This document shows, piece after piece, positions 19,212 through 27,814 of a stretch of DNA of 64,000 bases. Each line of letters opens with the position of its first letter. Position 1 is the first letter of the stretch. The DNA lies in the NCBI RefSeq assembly GCF_003248515.1, contig NZ_QFOB01000006.1, positions 1-64,000 on the forward strand, given 5' to 3'. The notes beneath the pieces were generated by a model. It was not told the DNA's origin. It saw only the letters and a program-made list of their open reading frames with translations, and made no database searches. Source of the DNA: Sphingomonas sp. (lineage in GTDB: Bacteria; Pseudomonadota; Alphaproteobacteria; Sphingomonadales; Sphingomonadaceae). A program made the position numbers and the translations under genes.

Positions 19212-20402
19212 TCAGGAAATCGTCGCCGGGCGGGTCGTTGCGAGGATGTCGGCGGCCATGCGTTTCGCCGCCGCCACCGGGTCGTAGCGGCCATATCGCA
19301 GGCGTATTTGGGCGCAGGCGGCGGCGATCCGCGGATCGGTCGTCAGCGTGTCCAGCCCCTCGGCGATCGCGGTGCCGCTCGGCTTCCGCGGCATCACGGC
19401 CAGCGCCGCACGGATGAGACAGGAGGCCACCAGACCTGCCTCCAGCGTGTCCGGAAAAACGAGGCTGGGTACGCCGTGCCGCAGCGTGGCGGACGACAAT
19501 CCGTGCCCCGCGCGACCCACCAGAACCGCCGCTTCCGTGAGGATCGCATCGATATCGACCGGTTCCGGACTATAGTGGATAGAGGGTGGCAATGCTTGGG
19601 GCGGCGTGCCTTGCGCATGCCAGATTGCCGGCCATCCGCGCGCGCCCAGTAGCTCGATCAAGGCCGTCGCAGCGGGATGTTCGAAGGGCATATAGAGGAA
19701 AGTCCGCGGCCCGTCGCCGGTCGGCCAGGCCGGTCGGGCGGTGCCGCCGAAGCTGAGCAGCGGCCCGTAATAAGCCCGCCCCGCGCGCGTCCCCGCAAAA
19801 TCGAGTTCCGGCCAGGAGGTCAGAAATTCAATGCTTTGGCCCAGCAATCCGGCGATGCCCCCCACGGCCGGACGATCAAATCGACTCAGTGTCCCCTCAA
19901 TCGCGGCATCGATCTCCCGATCGGGGTCGTCATCCGGGCCGGCAGGCGCGACCGTCCTCGATATCAGCCGGGGCATCGGCCTGATCGCGGGCGGGGCGGA
20001 GAAGGCGGTCCCTATCCGAACGACGGGAATTCCGGCGATATGCGCGGCGAGCAACGAGACCGGCGCATGTTCGGCCACGATCATGTCGGGTTTGGCCAGA
20101 TCGAACAGGACCAGCCACGCCTTGACCAGCGCCTCGATCGCCTGCGGCTCGGCGAAGCCGGCATCCGCGATGACCTGGCCGTAGGTGATCGTCGCGGTCC
20201 GCCGGGGCGGGCGGCGCAAGTAGAGCGGCGCCTGTATTACGCGGGCGAAGCGTGGGTTCGGCAGTGCCGCGACCGTGACCAAATCCTTCGCCGCAAGCGT
20301 CACCGTGTGGCCCGCTTCGACAAGGGGCGCGGCGAGCGCATCGAGCATGGCGACATGCCCGTATCGCAATCCCAACTCCCATGTGGCGAGAATGTCCGTC
20401 AT
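19212..20402 (-). CDS. GT1/YjiC-like glycosyltransferase
   Basis: 396 residues. The N-terminus (LATWELGLRYGHVAMLDALAAP, a substitution of the usual GH-GH pattern) and the C-terminal nucleotide-sugar region (VLVGRAGHGLSSATLRHGVPSL) match the MGT/UDP-glycosyltransferase superfamily with a GT-B fold. In this family the donor site normally reads HGGxG(T/S); here it is GRAGHGLSS, so donor and acceptor cannot be guessed. It stands alone, divergent from the GntR regulator. Role unknown; a lipid, carotenoid or natural product acceptor is possible. Confidence 0.75.
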   Translation of the reverse strand: MTDILATWELGLRYGHVAMLDALAAPLVEAGHTVTLAAKDLVTVAALPNPRFARVIQAPLYLRRPPRRTATITYGQVIADAGFAEPQAIEALVKAWLVLFDLAKPDMIVAEHAPVSLLAAHIAGIPVVRIGTAFSAPPAIRPMPRLISRTVAPAGPDDDPDREIDAAIEGTLSRFDRPAVGGIAGLLGQSIEFLTSWPELDFAGTRAGRAYYGPLLSFGGTARPAWPTGDGPRTFLYMPFEHPAATALIELLGARGWPAIWHAQGTPPQALPPSIHYSPEPVDIDAILTEAAVLVGRAGHGLSSATLRHGVPSLVFPDTLEAGLVASCLIRAALAVMPRKPSGTAIAEGLDTLTTDPRIAAACAQIRLRYGRYDPVAAAKRMAADILATTRPATIS

Positions 20403-20627
20403 TCCATGGGGGCCGTAACATCCTCGATCGAAGCTGGACTGACCATACCAATACCATGCCGTATCTCAATCCGGGGAAAGGCGGGCCGATCCGCGTCGAT
20501 GCGCGGAATTGCACTCGAAAATTCCGCGACGCGCCGCCGGCCGCAATATTCCGGCGCCCAGCGTTCCACTTGGCCGGTTAACCATTATTCACAGTTCCGC
20601 ATCTACTGACCGAACCAATCCTCCCCT

Positions 20628-21428
20628 ATGTGGGAAGCATACGAACGGCATTTTGCGAGAAATGCGCGTTGGCAGCTGAGGGTCAGGGCGTTGGAGCATC
20701 TTCTTCATCTCGATCACAACACGGCCCGACCGCTCTATCTACAGCTCGAGGAGCAGTTGATCGAGTTGATCGAAAGTGGGCAACTCGCGGTGGGAGACAG
20801 CCTCCCACCAGAGCGCAAACTTGCCGAAGCTCTCGGGATCAGTCGCTCGACAGTTCAGCAAAGCTACGCGATACTGCGTGAACGGCAGTTACTGGCCGGA
20901 CAGGGCCGACAGGGTTCGATCATCCAGAACGAAGCTGCGCGGTTGCGCCCAGGTATGGATCGCCTGCGCGGGTTCACGGAAGAACTGGAAAAGCTGGGCC
21001 GCAGACCCTCAGTGCGCGTCCTCGAGTGTCGCATTGTGGAAGATCGTTCGGTCGCGTCGCTGTTCGGTCTTCCTTCGACGGCTAAATTCCTGCGATTGGT
21101 CCGGGTACGACTAGGCGATGATGTGCCATTGTCGCGCGAATCCGCCTGGTACAGCCTCGAGGCCGCGCCATTCCTTGCCGATGCCGACCCGACCCAATCA
21201 ATCTACGGCCAGCTCGCTGCCAAAGGCCTGCCCCCAGCTTCGTGCGATCAGACGGTCGAAGCGACAATGCCGAACCAGGAAGAAGCCGAGATTTTCGGCT
21301 TCGAGCAGCCATTTCCCTGTTTGCTGATCAAGCGCAAGACCCACGCGCTTAGCGGCGTGATGCTCGAATATGTCGAGGGCACTTTCCGCGGCGACGCCTA
21401 TGTCTATCGCCTCAAACTGGACGCCTGA
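20628..21428 (+). CDS. GntR-family transcription regulator with UTRA domain
   Basis: 266 residues from ATG 20628. The winged helix-turn-helix occupies roughly residues 35-105 (PLYLQLEEQLIELIESG, LPPERKLAEALGISRSTVQ) and a UTRA-type ligand domain follows (FTEELEKLGRRPSVRV, LFGLPSTAKFLRLVRVR, YVEGTFRGDAYVY). About 30 residues precede the usual start of the fold, so translation may begin downstream at a TTG near 20691. UTRA regulators respond to sugars, amino acids or other small metabolites. It converges with the ATP-grasp gene (9-bp gap), so the natural target may be itself or the divergent glycosyltransferase. Confidence 0.85.
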   Translation: MWEAYERHFARNARWQLRVRALEHLLHLDHNTARPLYLQLEEQLIELIESGQLAVGDSLPPERKLAEALGISRSTVQQSYAILRERQLLAGQGRQGSIIQNEAARLRPGMDRLRGFTEELEKLGRRPSVRVLECRIVEDRSVASLFGLPSTAKFLRLVRVRLGDDVPLSRESAWYSLEAAPFLADADPTQSIYGQLAAKGLPPASCDQTVEATMPNQEEAEIFGFEQPFPCLLIKRKTHALSGVMLEYVEGTFRGDAYVYRLKLDA

Positions 21429-21437
21429 GACCGCGAT

Positions 21438-22196
21438 TCAAGGCGCCAGGCAATCGAGATAGGCGCCGATATAGGCATTGATCCCCAATGTCAGCGATCC
21501 TCCAACGCGCGGATTGATCTCCAGAAGGACGGGCACGTCGCCGGCGATCTTGAAATCGATGGAACAGGTCCCCGAATAACCGAGGGCCGTGAGCATCGGC
21601 TCGAAAGCGGCGAGCGCCGGGCGGGGATCGATTTCGCGGCTCTCGATCGGTGCGTTCGCGCCGCCACGAACGAGGCCGGGACCTGCCATGCGATGATGGA
21701 GCGCCCAGGCGAAGCGGATTCGGCCCCGATGCCGGATCGCGTGGAGCACATATTCGTCGGCCCCCGGCACATAAGCCTGATCGAAGAGCGCCGGATCATG
21801 ATGGGCGGGAGCGGGTCCCTGGAAAATCCGGGCGCCGCGCCCGAACTCGTCACGCCGCGGCCGGCGTATCAGTGGAAAAGGGAGATCGCCCACATCGCCT
21901 ACGGCGGGGATGTGACGTTCGAAGCCCGCTCTAATGAGATGGCGAGCCAACTCGAGCTTGTCGTTGCAGAGCGCCACCACGTCATCCGCAGGGCGCAGGA
22001 AGCGGCGACCTTCCAAATCCGCCCGCGTTGATAATATCTCGTAATCCGCCAGTCCGAACGGCACAACCGCATCGAAGGCATCGAGATCGACATGCTCCAG
22101 CGGTGCGAACGACCCGGCATATCGGCTCGGGTCGATCCGCTCGGCGATGAGCGGCATCCAGGCGAGATGTTGGGCAAAGAGAATTTGAACCGTCAT
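21438..22196 (-). CDS. ATP-grasp family ligase-like protein
   Basis: 252 residues from ATG 22196. Visible ATP-grasp signatures are the central region with KLELARHLIRAGF and PFPLIRRPRRDEFGRG, and the Mg-binding C-terminal motif CSIDFKIAGD ... LLEINPRVGGSL. Such enzymes join a carboxylate to an amine or thiol through an acyl phosphate. It is short for the superfamily, with a brief N-terminal domain, so the substrate cannot be inferred. Its start overlaps the MFS gene stop as ATGA, so the two are co-expressed and the transporter may move the substrate or product. Confidence 0.75.
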   Translation of the reverse strand: MTVQILFAQHLAWMPLIAERIDPSRYAGSFAPLEHVDLDAFDAVVPFGLADYEILSTRADLEGRRFLRPADDVVALCNDKLELARHLIRAGFERHIPAVGDVGDLPFPLIRRPRRDEFGRGARIFQGPAPAHHDPALFDQAYVPGADEYVLHAIRHRGRIRFAWALHHRMAGPGLVRGGANAPIESREIDPRPALAAFEPMLTALGYSGTCSIDFKIAGDVPVLLEINPRVGGSLTLGINAYIGAYLDCLAP

Positions 22197-23335
22197 CCGT
22201 TCGTCCGCTCCAGGGGGCGAACGGGTTTGGCACGTCGGCGAAGGAGGATCATGCAGAGGATGGCGCAGCCCGTCATTGCCGCTGCCGACGAACTCAATGG
22301 GCCGAAAGCCTCGCCCTCGACGAACAAGCCTGCAAAGATCTGACCGGCGGCGATCCCGAGCGGCAACATGGCCCCGGCGAGGACGACCACGCGACCCGAA
22401 TGATCCGCTTCCGCCGCCGATCCCAGATAGTAAGGCACCAGAAAAGACCAGAAGAAGAGGATGGCCGGAACGGCGATCCCGAACGGCCCGCCGACGCTTC
22501 CGACGAATGCAAGCGCCAAGCTTGCGGATCCCGCGACGAGTGGGAGCACGCGACCGATGCGATCTGCCAACAGGATCGCGAGAGCCGCACCAGCGATTCC
22601 CGCCAAGCCGGCGACGGAAAGAACGTACCCGAGATCGACGTCCCCGATACCGCGAGCCCGCGCGGTCAGCGCGACAACCGGCCAGATCGCGCCAAATCCC
22701 GTGGCCAAAAGAAAGATGCCGGCGAGCCCGGGCAGCATTGAAAGGATGTCTCCAAGCACGACAGGCGGACGCTTCTGGCCTTCCTCTTCCATCTTGTGCA
22801 GGAAGCCCGCGCATGCCGAGGTAAGCAGCAGGAAGATCAGGAGCAGCGCGAAGATCCCGAAGTGCGGAAATCGCAGGTGCGCCCCAGTTGCCGATGCGAG
22901 CAACAATGCGCTGACGATCTGGTTCGAGAATACGACGATGCCGAATGCTCGGTCTGGACGGGGGGTCCGTGCGAGCACCGCGATCGCTAACCCATAGAGG
23001 GCGCCTTCTGCGAGCCCGAGAACAGCCCGTGCCGGTATGATGATCGAGATATTACCGGTCAGAAAAGCGAGTTGGGCTCCAATCGCCGTGACGATCGCCA
23101 TGACGGCGAAGGCGCGATCGCTGACCCAGCCCATCATTATCGGCACAAGCATCATTGCCACGGTCATTGTCGCGAACTCGACGGCGACGAGCCTCAGCGC
23201 GATGGTGAGTGGAAGGTTAGCTTCCAGCGTCAGAGCAATTATGATCGCCGGCGTGATAGCGCCAAGGACACCGGCGGGGTTCGTTAACATCGCCGTCGCG
23301 ATGAGTTGAAGCCATCCATTACAAGTTGGTCGCAA
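22193..23335 (-). CDS. MFS transporter coupled to ATP-grasp enzyme
   Basis: 380 residues read from TTG 23335; ATG 23290 is the alternative but would cut into the first membrane helix. Twelve hydrophobic helices are apparent with short loops and a charged cytoplasmic segment near the middle (HKMEEEGQKRPP). The cytoplasmic loop after helix 2 (MMGWVSDRAFAVMA) has the GxxSDR variant of the MFS motif A. Overlap with the ATP-grasp start indicates an operon of two genes. Substrate unknown; export of an amide-linked small molecule is a reasonable guess from the neighbour. Confidence 0.8.
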   Translation of the reverse strand: MRPTCNGWLQLIATAMLTNPAGVLGAITPAIIIALTLEANLPLTIALRLVAVEFATMTVAMMLVPIMMGWVSDRAFAVMAIVTAIGAQLAFLTGNISIIIPARAVLGLAEGALYGLAIAVLARTPRPDRAFGIVVFSNQIVSALLLASATGAHLRFPHFGIFALLLIFLLLTSACAGFLHKMEEEGQKRPPVVLGDILSMLPGLAGIFLLATGFGAIWPVVALTARARGIGDVDLGYVLSVAGLAGIAGAALAILLADRIGRVLPLVAGSASLALAFVGSVGGPFGIAVPAILFFWSFLVPYYLGSAAEADHSGRVVVLAGAMLPLGIAAGQIFAGLFVEGEAFGPLSSSAAAMTGCAILCMILLRRRAKPVRPLERTNG

Positions 23336-23610
23336 GCGATGCTCCGTATCCAGCTTTTCGCCGAGGACCTACGCTATCGAGAGGCCGACACTCAAGGCTG
23401 CGTAAGGCACAATCGACTTTAATCAACTCTGCCACCCATAAGGAACTTGCTGTATATGGTCCGGAGATCAAGGCGATCCTTCGGACATTTAGGGCATATA
23501 TGCGAGAGATCTGAACGCTCATTTGACCCGAATGCGGACATCAAAGCAGCTTCTCCGCTTCCCGGAACCGGTCGTTCATTCACGCGACCTGCGGACTAGC
23601 AGAAGGGCAT
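23336..23610. other. Intergenic stretch with no recognised gene
   Basis: Lower in GC than its neighbours. A plus frame ending at 23514 contains a natural-looking C-terminal tail (ATHKELAVYGPEIKAIL) that might be the remnant of a gene, but I do not recognise it and no ribosome site fits. The leftward promoter of the MFS gene should lie here. Confidence 0.35.
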
Positions 23611-23670
23611 CATATCGGAAATTCCCGATACATATTGCAGCGACCAGAAACATCGGGTAATTCCGATGTA
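23611..23670 (+). promoter_or_regulatory. ars operator/promoter region with two palindromes
   Basis: Two related inverted repeats occur: ATCGGAAATTCCCGAT (23614-23629) and CATCGGGTAATTCCGATG (23651-23668). The second ends 1 base before the arsR ATG at 23670. Both have the half-site ATCGG with a central AATT. Dyads of this kind upstream of arsR are normal operators for ArsR repressors, which release on arsenite binding. The position over the start leaves no room for a ribosome site, implying a leaderless or very short-leader transcript. Confidence 0.75.
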
Positions 23671-23999
23671 TGGAAAATGGTTCGGCGATATCCGCTTTGG
23701 CGGCTCTTGCGCATCCGACGCGCCTCGACGCCTTCCGGCTGCTGATCCGTCATGAGCCCGACGGACTGCCGACCGGCGCATTGGTCGAAGCCAGCGGTCT
23801 GAGCCAGAGTACCTTTTCGACCCATCTCGCAGTGCTGGCGAAGGCTGGTCTTGTGAGCGCTGAAAAGCGCGGACGTCAGCAGATACAGCGTGCGAACGTC
23901 TCGGCGCTAGTCGCGCTGATGACCTTCCTCGCGAAGGACTGTTGCCAAGGCCGAGCTGACCTGTGCGAGCCGCTGCTCGCCGAACTCATATGCTGCTGA
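23670..23999 (+). CDS. arsR: ArsR-family arsenic-responsive repressor
   Basis: 109 residues. The winged helix covers most of the protein: LAALAHPTRLDAFRLLIRH, then PTGALVEASGLSQSTFSTHL as recognition helix, then the wing. Cysteines lie near the C-terminus (KDCCQGRADLC and the final CC) and could form a thiol arsenite site, as in ArsR types with C-terminal cysteine pairs. It is the first gene of the operon arsR-arsC-aqpS-arsH; its stop overlaps the arsC start. It probably binds the two palindromes upstream. No ribosome site precedes ATG 23670. Confidence 0.88.
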   Translation: MENGSAISALAALAHPTRLDAFRLLIRHEPDGLPTGALVEASGLSQSTFSTHLAVLAKAGLVSAEKRGRQQIQRANVSALVALMTFLAKDCCQGRADLCEPLLAELICC

Positions 24000-24442
24000 A
24001 AGATCACGGCGTGATCGAAATCATCATCTATCACAATCCTGAGTGCGGCACGTCCCGCAACACCCTCGCTCTGATCCGGAATGCCGGTGTCGAGCCGCAT
24101 GTGATCGAATATCTGAAGACGCCGCCTGCGCGCGGGCTGCTCATCGACATGATTGACCGCGCCGGACTGACACCGCGCGCCCTGCTGCGCGAAAAGGGCA
24201 CGCCTTATGCCGACCTCGGCCTCGGCGATGAGGCTTTGCCGGATGAGGCGATCATCGATGCGATGATGGCGCACCCGATTCTCATCAACCGGCCGCTGGT
24301 CGTGACGCCGCTCGGCGTGAAGCTCTGCCGTCCATCCGAGGCGGTGCTGGACATAATGCCCGCGCAGCAGCTCGGCGCGTTCGCGAAGGAGGATGGCGAG
24401 CAGGTGATCGACGCTGCCGGCCGTCGCATCCAGTCGACGTGA
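23990..24442 (+). CDS. arsC: Glutaredoxin-type arsenate reductase
   Basis: 150 residues from ATG 23990, overlapping the arsR stop by 10 bases; GTG 24011 is a possible shorter start. The active-site segment YHNPECGTSRNTLALIRNAG contains the catalytic cysteine and the arginine-rich environment of ArsC reductases, and the downstream ILINRPLVVTPLGVKLCRPSE is the family's second signature. It reduces arsenate to arsenite with glutathione and glutaredoxin. Product arsenite would leave through the channel encoded next. Its stop overlaps the next start as GTGA. Confidence 0.92.
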   Translation: MLLKDHGVIEIIIYHNPECGTSRNTLALIRNAGVEPHVIEYLKTPPARGLLIDMIDRAGLTPRALLREKGTPYADLGLGDEALPDEAIIDAMMAHPILINRPLVVTPLGVKLCRPSEAVLDIMPAQQLGAFAKEDGEQVIDAAGRRIQST

Positions 24443-25107
24443 GTTCGCGCGCGATCTTCGCCGAGGCGCTGGGCTGCCTGATGCTGTTCGCGACCGTCGT
24501 CGGCTCCGGGATCATGGCGGAGCGTCTGGCCGGCGGCAACATGGCCGTCGCCCTTCTGGGCAATACGCTGGCGACGGGCGCGATCCTGTTTGTCCTCATC
24601 ACGATGTTCGGTCCAGTGTCCGGCGCGCACATGAACCCGGCCGTCACATTGGTCATGCGCCTGCGCGGTCATATCCGCACCGACACGGCGCTGGCCTATG
24701 TCGCTACGCAACTTGTTGGCGGCATCCTTGGGGTGTGGCTGGCGCACCTGATGTTCGACCTGCCGATCCTCCAGCTTTCCACGAAGCTACGCTACGGGCC
24801 CGGACAGTGGGCCGGGGAAGCGGTCGCCACATTCGGGCTGATCCCGACGATCATTGGCACGATGCGGATGCGGCCGGACAGCATCCCGGCCAGCGTCGCG
24901 CTCTACATCGTGGCCGCCTACTGGTTCACCTCATCGACCAGCTTCGCCAACCCCGCCATCACCGTCGCCAGATCGCTGAGCGATAGTTTTGCGGGGATCG
25001 GACCATCCTGCGTTCCGGCGTTCGTCATCGCGCAGATCGTCGGCGCAGTCGCCGCGCATCTCGTAAGCGGGATCATCTTCCCCAGCCTTCAAGAGGAATT
25101 TGCGTGA
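24439..25107 (+). CDS. aqpS: Aquaglyceroporin, arsenite channel
   Basis: 222 residues from GTG 24439. Six membrane helices and two half-helices with the paired NPA boxes: HMNPAVTLVMRL and FANPAITVARSL. It is a major intrinsic protein. In ars operons of alphaproteobacteria such as Sinorhizobium meliloti a channel of this class (AqpS) replaces the ArsB/Acr3 pump and lets arsenite flow out downhill after reduction of arsenate. The gene order and coupling here support the same role. Its stop overlaps the arsH start as GTGA. Confidence 0.9.
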   Translation: MSSRAIFAEALGCLMLFATVVGSGIMAERLAGGNMAVALLGNTLATGAILFVLITMFGPVSGAHMNPAVTLVMRLRGHIRTDTALAYVATQLVGGILGVWLAHLMFDLPILQLSTKLRYGPGQWAGEAVATFGLIPTIIGTMRMRPDSIPASVALYIVAAYWFTSSTSFANPAITVARSLSDSFAGIGPSCVPAFVIAQIVGAVAAHLVSGIIFPSLQEEFA

Positions 25108-25847
25108 GCCGCATACGCGCCCTTGCAGAACCCGATCATCTTCCCGCGCTCGATCCCGCTTACGCGATCAGGCAACCGGCGCTCGGTCTCGGTGACGACC
25201 AACCGCCGCCGCGCATCCTGCTGCTCTACGGCTCTCTTCGTGAGCGCTCCTTCTCACGTTTGGCGGTCGAGGAGGCGGCACGTCTGCTCCAGTTCTTCGG
25301 GGCCGAGACGCGCATCTTCGATCCGTCGGACCTGCCGCTGCCCGACCAGGTAGCCGGCGACGATCATCCCGCCGTCCATGAGTTGCGAGAGCTGTCGATG
25401 TGGTCGCAGGGGCAGGTCTGGTGCAGCCCAGAACGGCATGGCCAAATCAGCGGAATCATGAAGGCACAGATTGACCATCTGCCGCTTGAGATGAAGGGAA
25501 TGCGCCCAACGCAGGGGCGCACGCTTGCGGTCATGCAAGTCTCGGGCGGTTCCCAATCGTTCAACGCAGTGAACACGCTTCGACTGCTCGGCCGCTGGAT
25601 GCGTATGTTCACGATCCCGAACCAGTCGTCGGTGGCGATGGCCTACAAGGAATTCGACGACGCGGGCCGCATGAGGCCGTCCAGCTATTATGACCGGATC
25701 CTCGATGTAATGGAGGAATTGGTGCGGATCACCGTGCTGATGCGTCCGCACGCGAGCCAACTTGTCGATCGCTATTCCGAGCGGAAAGCGGCAGGCCTTC
25801 TGGTTCAAGCAGAGGATCACTCGGCAATCGCAATGCGTCGTGGTTGA
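25104..25847 (+). CDS. arsH: ArsH NADPH-dependent FMN reductase
   Basis: 247 residues from GTG 25104, last gene of the operon. The flavodoxin-like fold is evident: LLLYGSLRERSFSRLAVEEA is the FMN phosphate loop and PERHGQISGIMKAQIDHLP plus VMQVSGGSQSFNAVN are ArsH signatures. In several bacteria ArsH oxidises trivalent organoarsenicals or reduces quinones and metals. Length and ends are normal. No terminator is obvious immediately downstream. Confidence 0.92.
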   Translation: MSRIRALAEPDHLPALDPAYAIRQPALGLGDDQPPPRILLLYGSLRERSFSRLAVEEAARLLQFFGAETRIFDPSDLPLPDQVAGDDHPAVHELRELSMWSQGQVWCSPERHGQISGIMKAQIDHLPLEMKGMRPTQGRTLAVMQVSGGSQSFNAVNTLRLLGRWMRMFTIPNQSSVAMAYKEFDDAGRMRPSSYYDRILDVMEELVRITVLMRPHASQLVDRYSERKAAGLLVQAEDHSAIAMRRG

Positions 25848-26043
25848 GGCGCCGGTCTTCGTTGGAAGGCAAAGCCAGCTCAATACCCGCGAGGGGTCGG
25901 CGTCGTGGTGGAAAGACCCAATCCCGGCCGCTCAACGAGCTTAAGGCGGCACCAGAAACCTGCCATTCGTTCATGTGAATAAATGGACCGCTCCGTCGAG
26001 CCCAGGGAGGCGCTCCGAACAGCTTAGATTGGGGACAAAGTTG

Positions 26044-26083
26044 ACTGGCAGCTTTTAACACGCTGCCGCGCATAGCTGCCAGT
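26044..26083. repeat. Inverted repeat between arsH and the DUF3644 gene
   Basis: Perfect 10-bp arms ACTGGCAGCT (26044-26053) and AGCTGCCAGT (26074-26083) separated by 20 bases. No T-run follows on either strand, so it is not a clear terminator. It lies in the otherwise gene-free 25848-26118, close to the stop of the leftward gene. Confidence 0.5.
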
Positions 26084-26118
26084 AAGTGCGTGACATTGTC
26101 GCTCCGGCCGCGACGACT

Positions 26119-27279
26119 TCAGGCCGTCACAATGCCCCTGATACGGTCGATCCCCTCCTGATACCAGAACCACTGGCCGCCCAACAGCACCGCGAGGCCC
26201 TTCGCCGGATCCTTCAGGTCGTTTAGCTTCCAGGCCTGCGTAAACTGATGGGTGGTAACGGCCACGCCGTCGTCGAGCAGCTTCTTGATAGCCTCCGTCA
26301 TCCGATATTTTGGACGCTCGACGTGCTTGATCGCCACCTCCACGTTGGAGCCGACTGGACTGTAGATCACAGCCTGGTCCGCCTTCTTGGCGTTGTTCGT
26401 TACCTTCGGCACCACGTAGACACGGAAAGAGTAAGCGGGGTCGTCGAACTCGGCTTGCGACATCGGCCCCTCGATGAGCGCGTTGACGGCGGCGACCGCC
26501 TTGGCGACCGGCACCGCGCCCTTCAGCGCGTTCGCGGACTGCAGGGTCAGCGCCTGGAGCTGGATCGCGAACGCGAGGTCGTGGGAGAAGTCGTACTTGC
26601 TGCCGAAGTTGTCCTTGGCGAACCGCAGGAAGTTCAACGCGTTTGCCTGTATCTTCGCTTGCAGCGCATCGTTAACGTCCTCGGCGGATCGGTGCTCGAT
26701 CGCGTTCCTGATTGCGATCAGGTATCTGAGGTTGGCCTTCTCACCTGCTGACAGCCCCGACTGCGGCCGCTCGATGCAATAGCCCAGCTCCCAGAGCTTC
26801 TCCTGACCGTCGATCATGACCGGTGAGCCGTCCGCGTTCTTGAACGCCGGCGTCACGCCCTGTTCGGTCAGTCGCGCGTGCAGTAGGTATGTCCAGGCAA
26901 TGATCGACAGGACAATGAAGGTCTCGGATCGGGTGGACAGCGTGTTGTTGTTGTAGACGAGGACGGCGGTCTTGAAGATCTCGACGGCCTTGCGAACCTG
27001 CGCGCTGGCGTAGGTGGTCACATAGAACCCGAGATGCTCGGCCAGCGCGGCCAGCTTGGCATACTGGTAGAGAAGCGCGTCCACCTCCCCGACGGTAGCG
27101 GTCGCGATCGCCACGTAGCGTGGCTTCGTCCCCTTCCGGATTGCTCCGATCTCGCGGTGGTTGAAGTTGCGATCGAGGAAGCTGAAGATCGCCAGCACCT
27201 GCTGATCGTTCAAAGCCTTGTGCTGGATCAGCCCCTTAATGAGGCCGACCTCCCGATCTGACAGAACGACCTTCGCCAT
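26119..27279 (-). CDS. DUF3644-type protein with HEPN-like RNxxxH motif
   Basis: 386 residues. Segments AVEIFKTAVLVYNNNT, ETFIVLSIIAWTYLLHA and ANLRYLIAIRNAIEHRSAE fit the DUF3644 family. Within the last, Arg191-Asn192...His196 forms an Rx4H motif with a polar residue after Arg, the catalytic signature of many HEPN ribonucleases. The C-terminal third (YRMTEAIKKLLDDGVAVTT) looks like a DNA- or partner-binding region. It stands alone on the minus strand between the ars operon and a recombinase, in accessory DNA, so a toxin or phage-defence role is plausible but not shown. Confidence 0.65.
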   Translation of the reverse strand: MAKVVLSDREVGLIKGLIQHKALNDQQVLAIFSFLDRNFNHREIGAIRKGTKPRYVAIATATVGEVDALLYQYAKLAALAEHLGFYVTTYASAQVRKAVEIFKTAVLVYNNNTLSTRSETFIVLSIIAWTYLLHARLTEQGVTPAFKNADGSPVMIDGQEKLWELGYCIERPQSGLSAGEKANLRYLIAIRNAIEHRSAEDVNDALQAKIQANALNFLRFAKDNFGSKYDFSHDLAFAIQLQALTLQSANALKGAVPVAKAVAAVNALIEGPMSQAEFDDPAYSFRVYVVPKVTNNAKKADQAVIYSPVGSNVEVAIKHVERPKYRMTEAIKKLLDDGVAVTTHQFTQAWKLNDLKDPAKGLAVLLGGQWFWYQEGIDRIRGIVTA

Positions 27280-27455
27280 ACGTCGCCTAGCCCCCCTTGT
27301 CCTCCACGCTAGGTCATGATCAGCGCCGGAGTCGATCCGGCGTACACTTATTGGGTGGGATGCCGGCTGGCAGCTTCTTGCCGAGCATGCCCAGAAAGCG
27401 ACATTCGGTGTGCGCAGATCGGTTCGCCAAAAGGTGCTTTCGTTCAGCTAATGAG

Positions 27456-27814
27456 CGCGACAGCCGCTGATCCCACTCCGAAGGCTAGGCTATCGGTTGC
27501 AGGAGAGAGCACATGGCGGGCTCGCACCTGACATCCGTCGCAAGCTCGACAGCCTGGCGGGCCCGGCAAAGAATGGAAAGATGCGAGCTGAGGTTACTCG
27601 GCCAAGCCTCAGACCAGGTGCTCGCCTTGTTCGCGAATGGCACGGCCAAACACATCAGGTGCTGGTGCTGGACAATGGCTTTCTGTTCGAGGAGCGTCGT
27701 TACACGTCACTAACCCACATTGCGCGCGACATCACCGGCAGCAATTGGTCAGGACCGCGCTTCTTCGGCTTGCGCGCTACCGGGAAGGGCAGGGAAGTGG
27801 CGAATCATGGCTAA
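27456..27814 (+). CDS. DUF2924 protein, N-terminally short
   Basis: The conserved C-terminal part of DUF2924 is clear: RPGARLVREWHGQTHQVLVLDNGF and YTSLTHIARDITGSNWSGPRFFGL. Upstream, the frame extends to a stop near 27453 and includes LRRLGYRLQERAHGGLAP, also typical of the family, so the annotated ATG frame beginning at 27497 misses conserved residues only if a non-ATG start is used. Family members are usually 130-170 residues; the N-terminal helix seems lost. Its last 8 bases overlap the serine recombinase start, an arrangement often seen for DUF2924 and suggesting a role with the recombinase. Confidence 0.6.
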
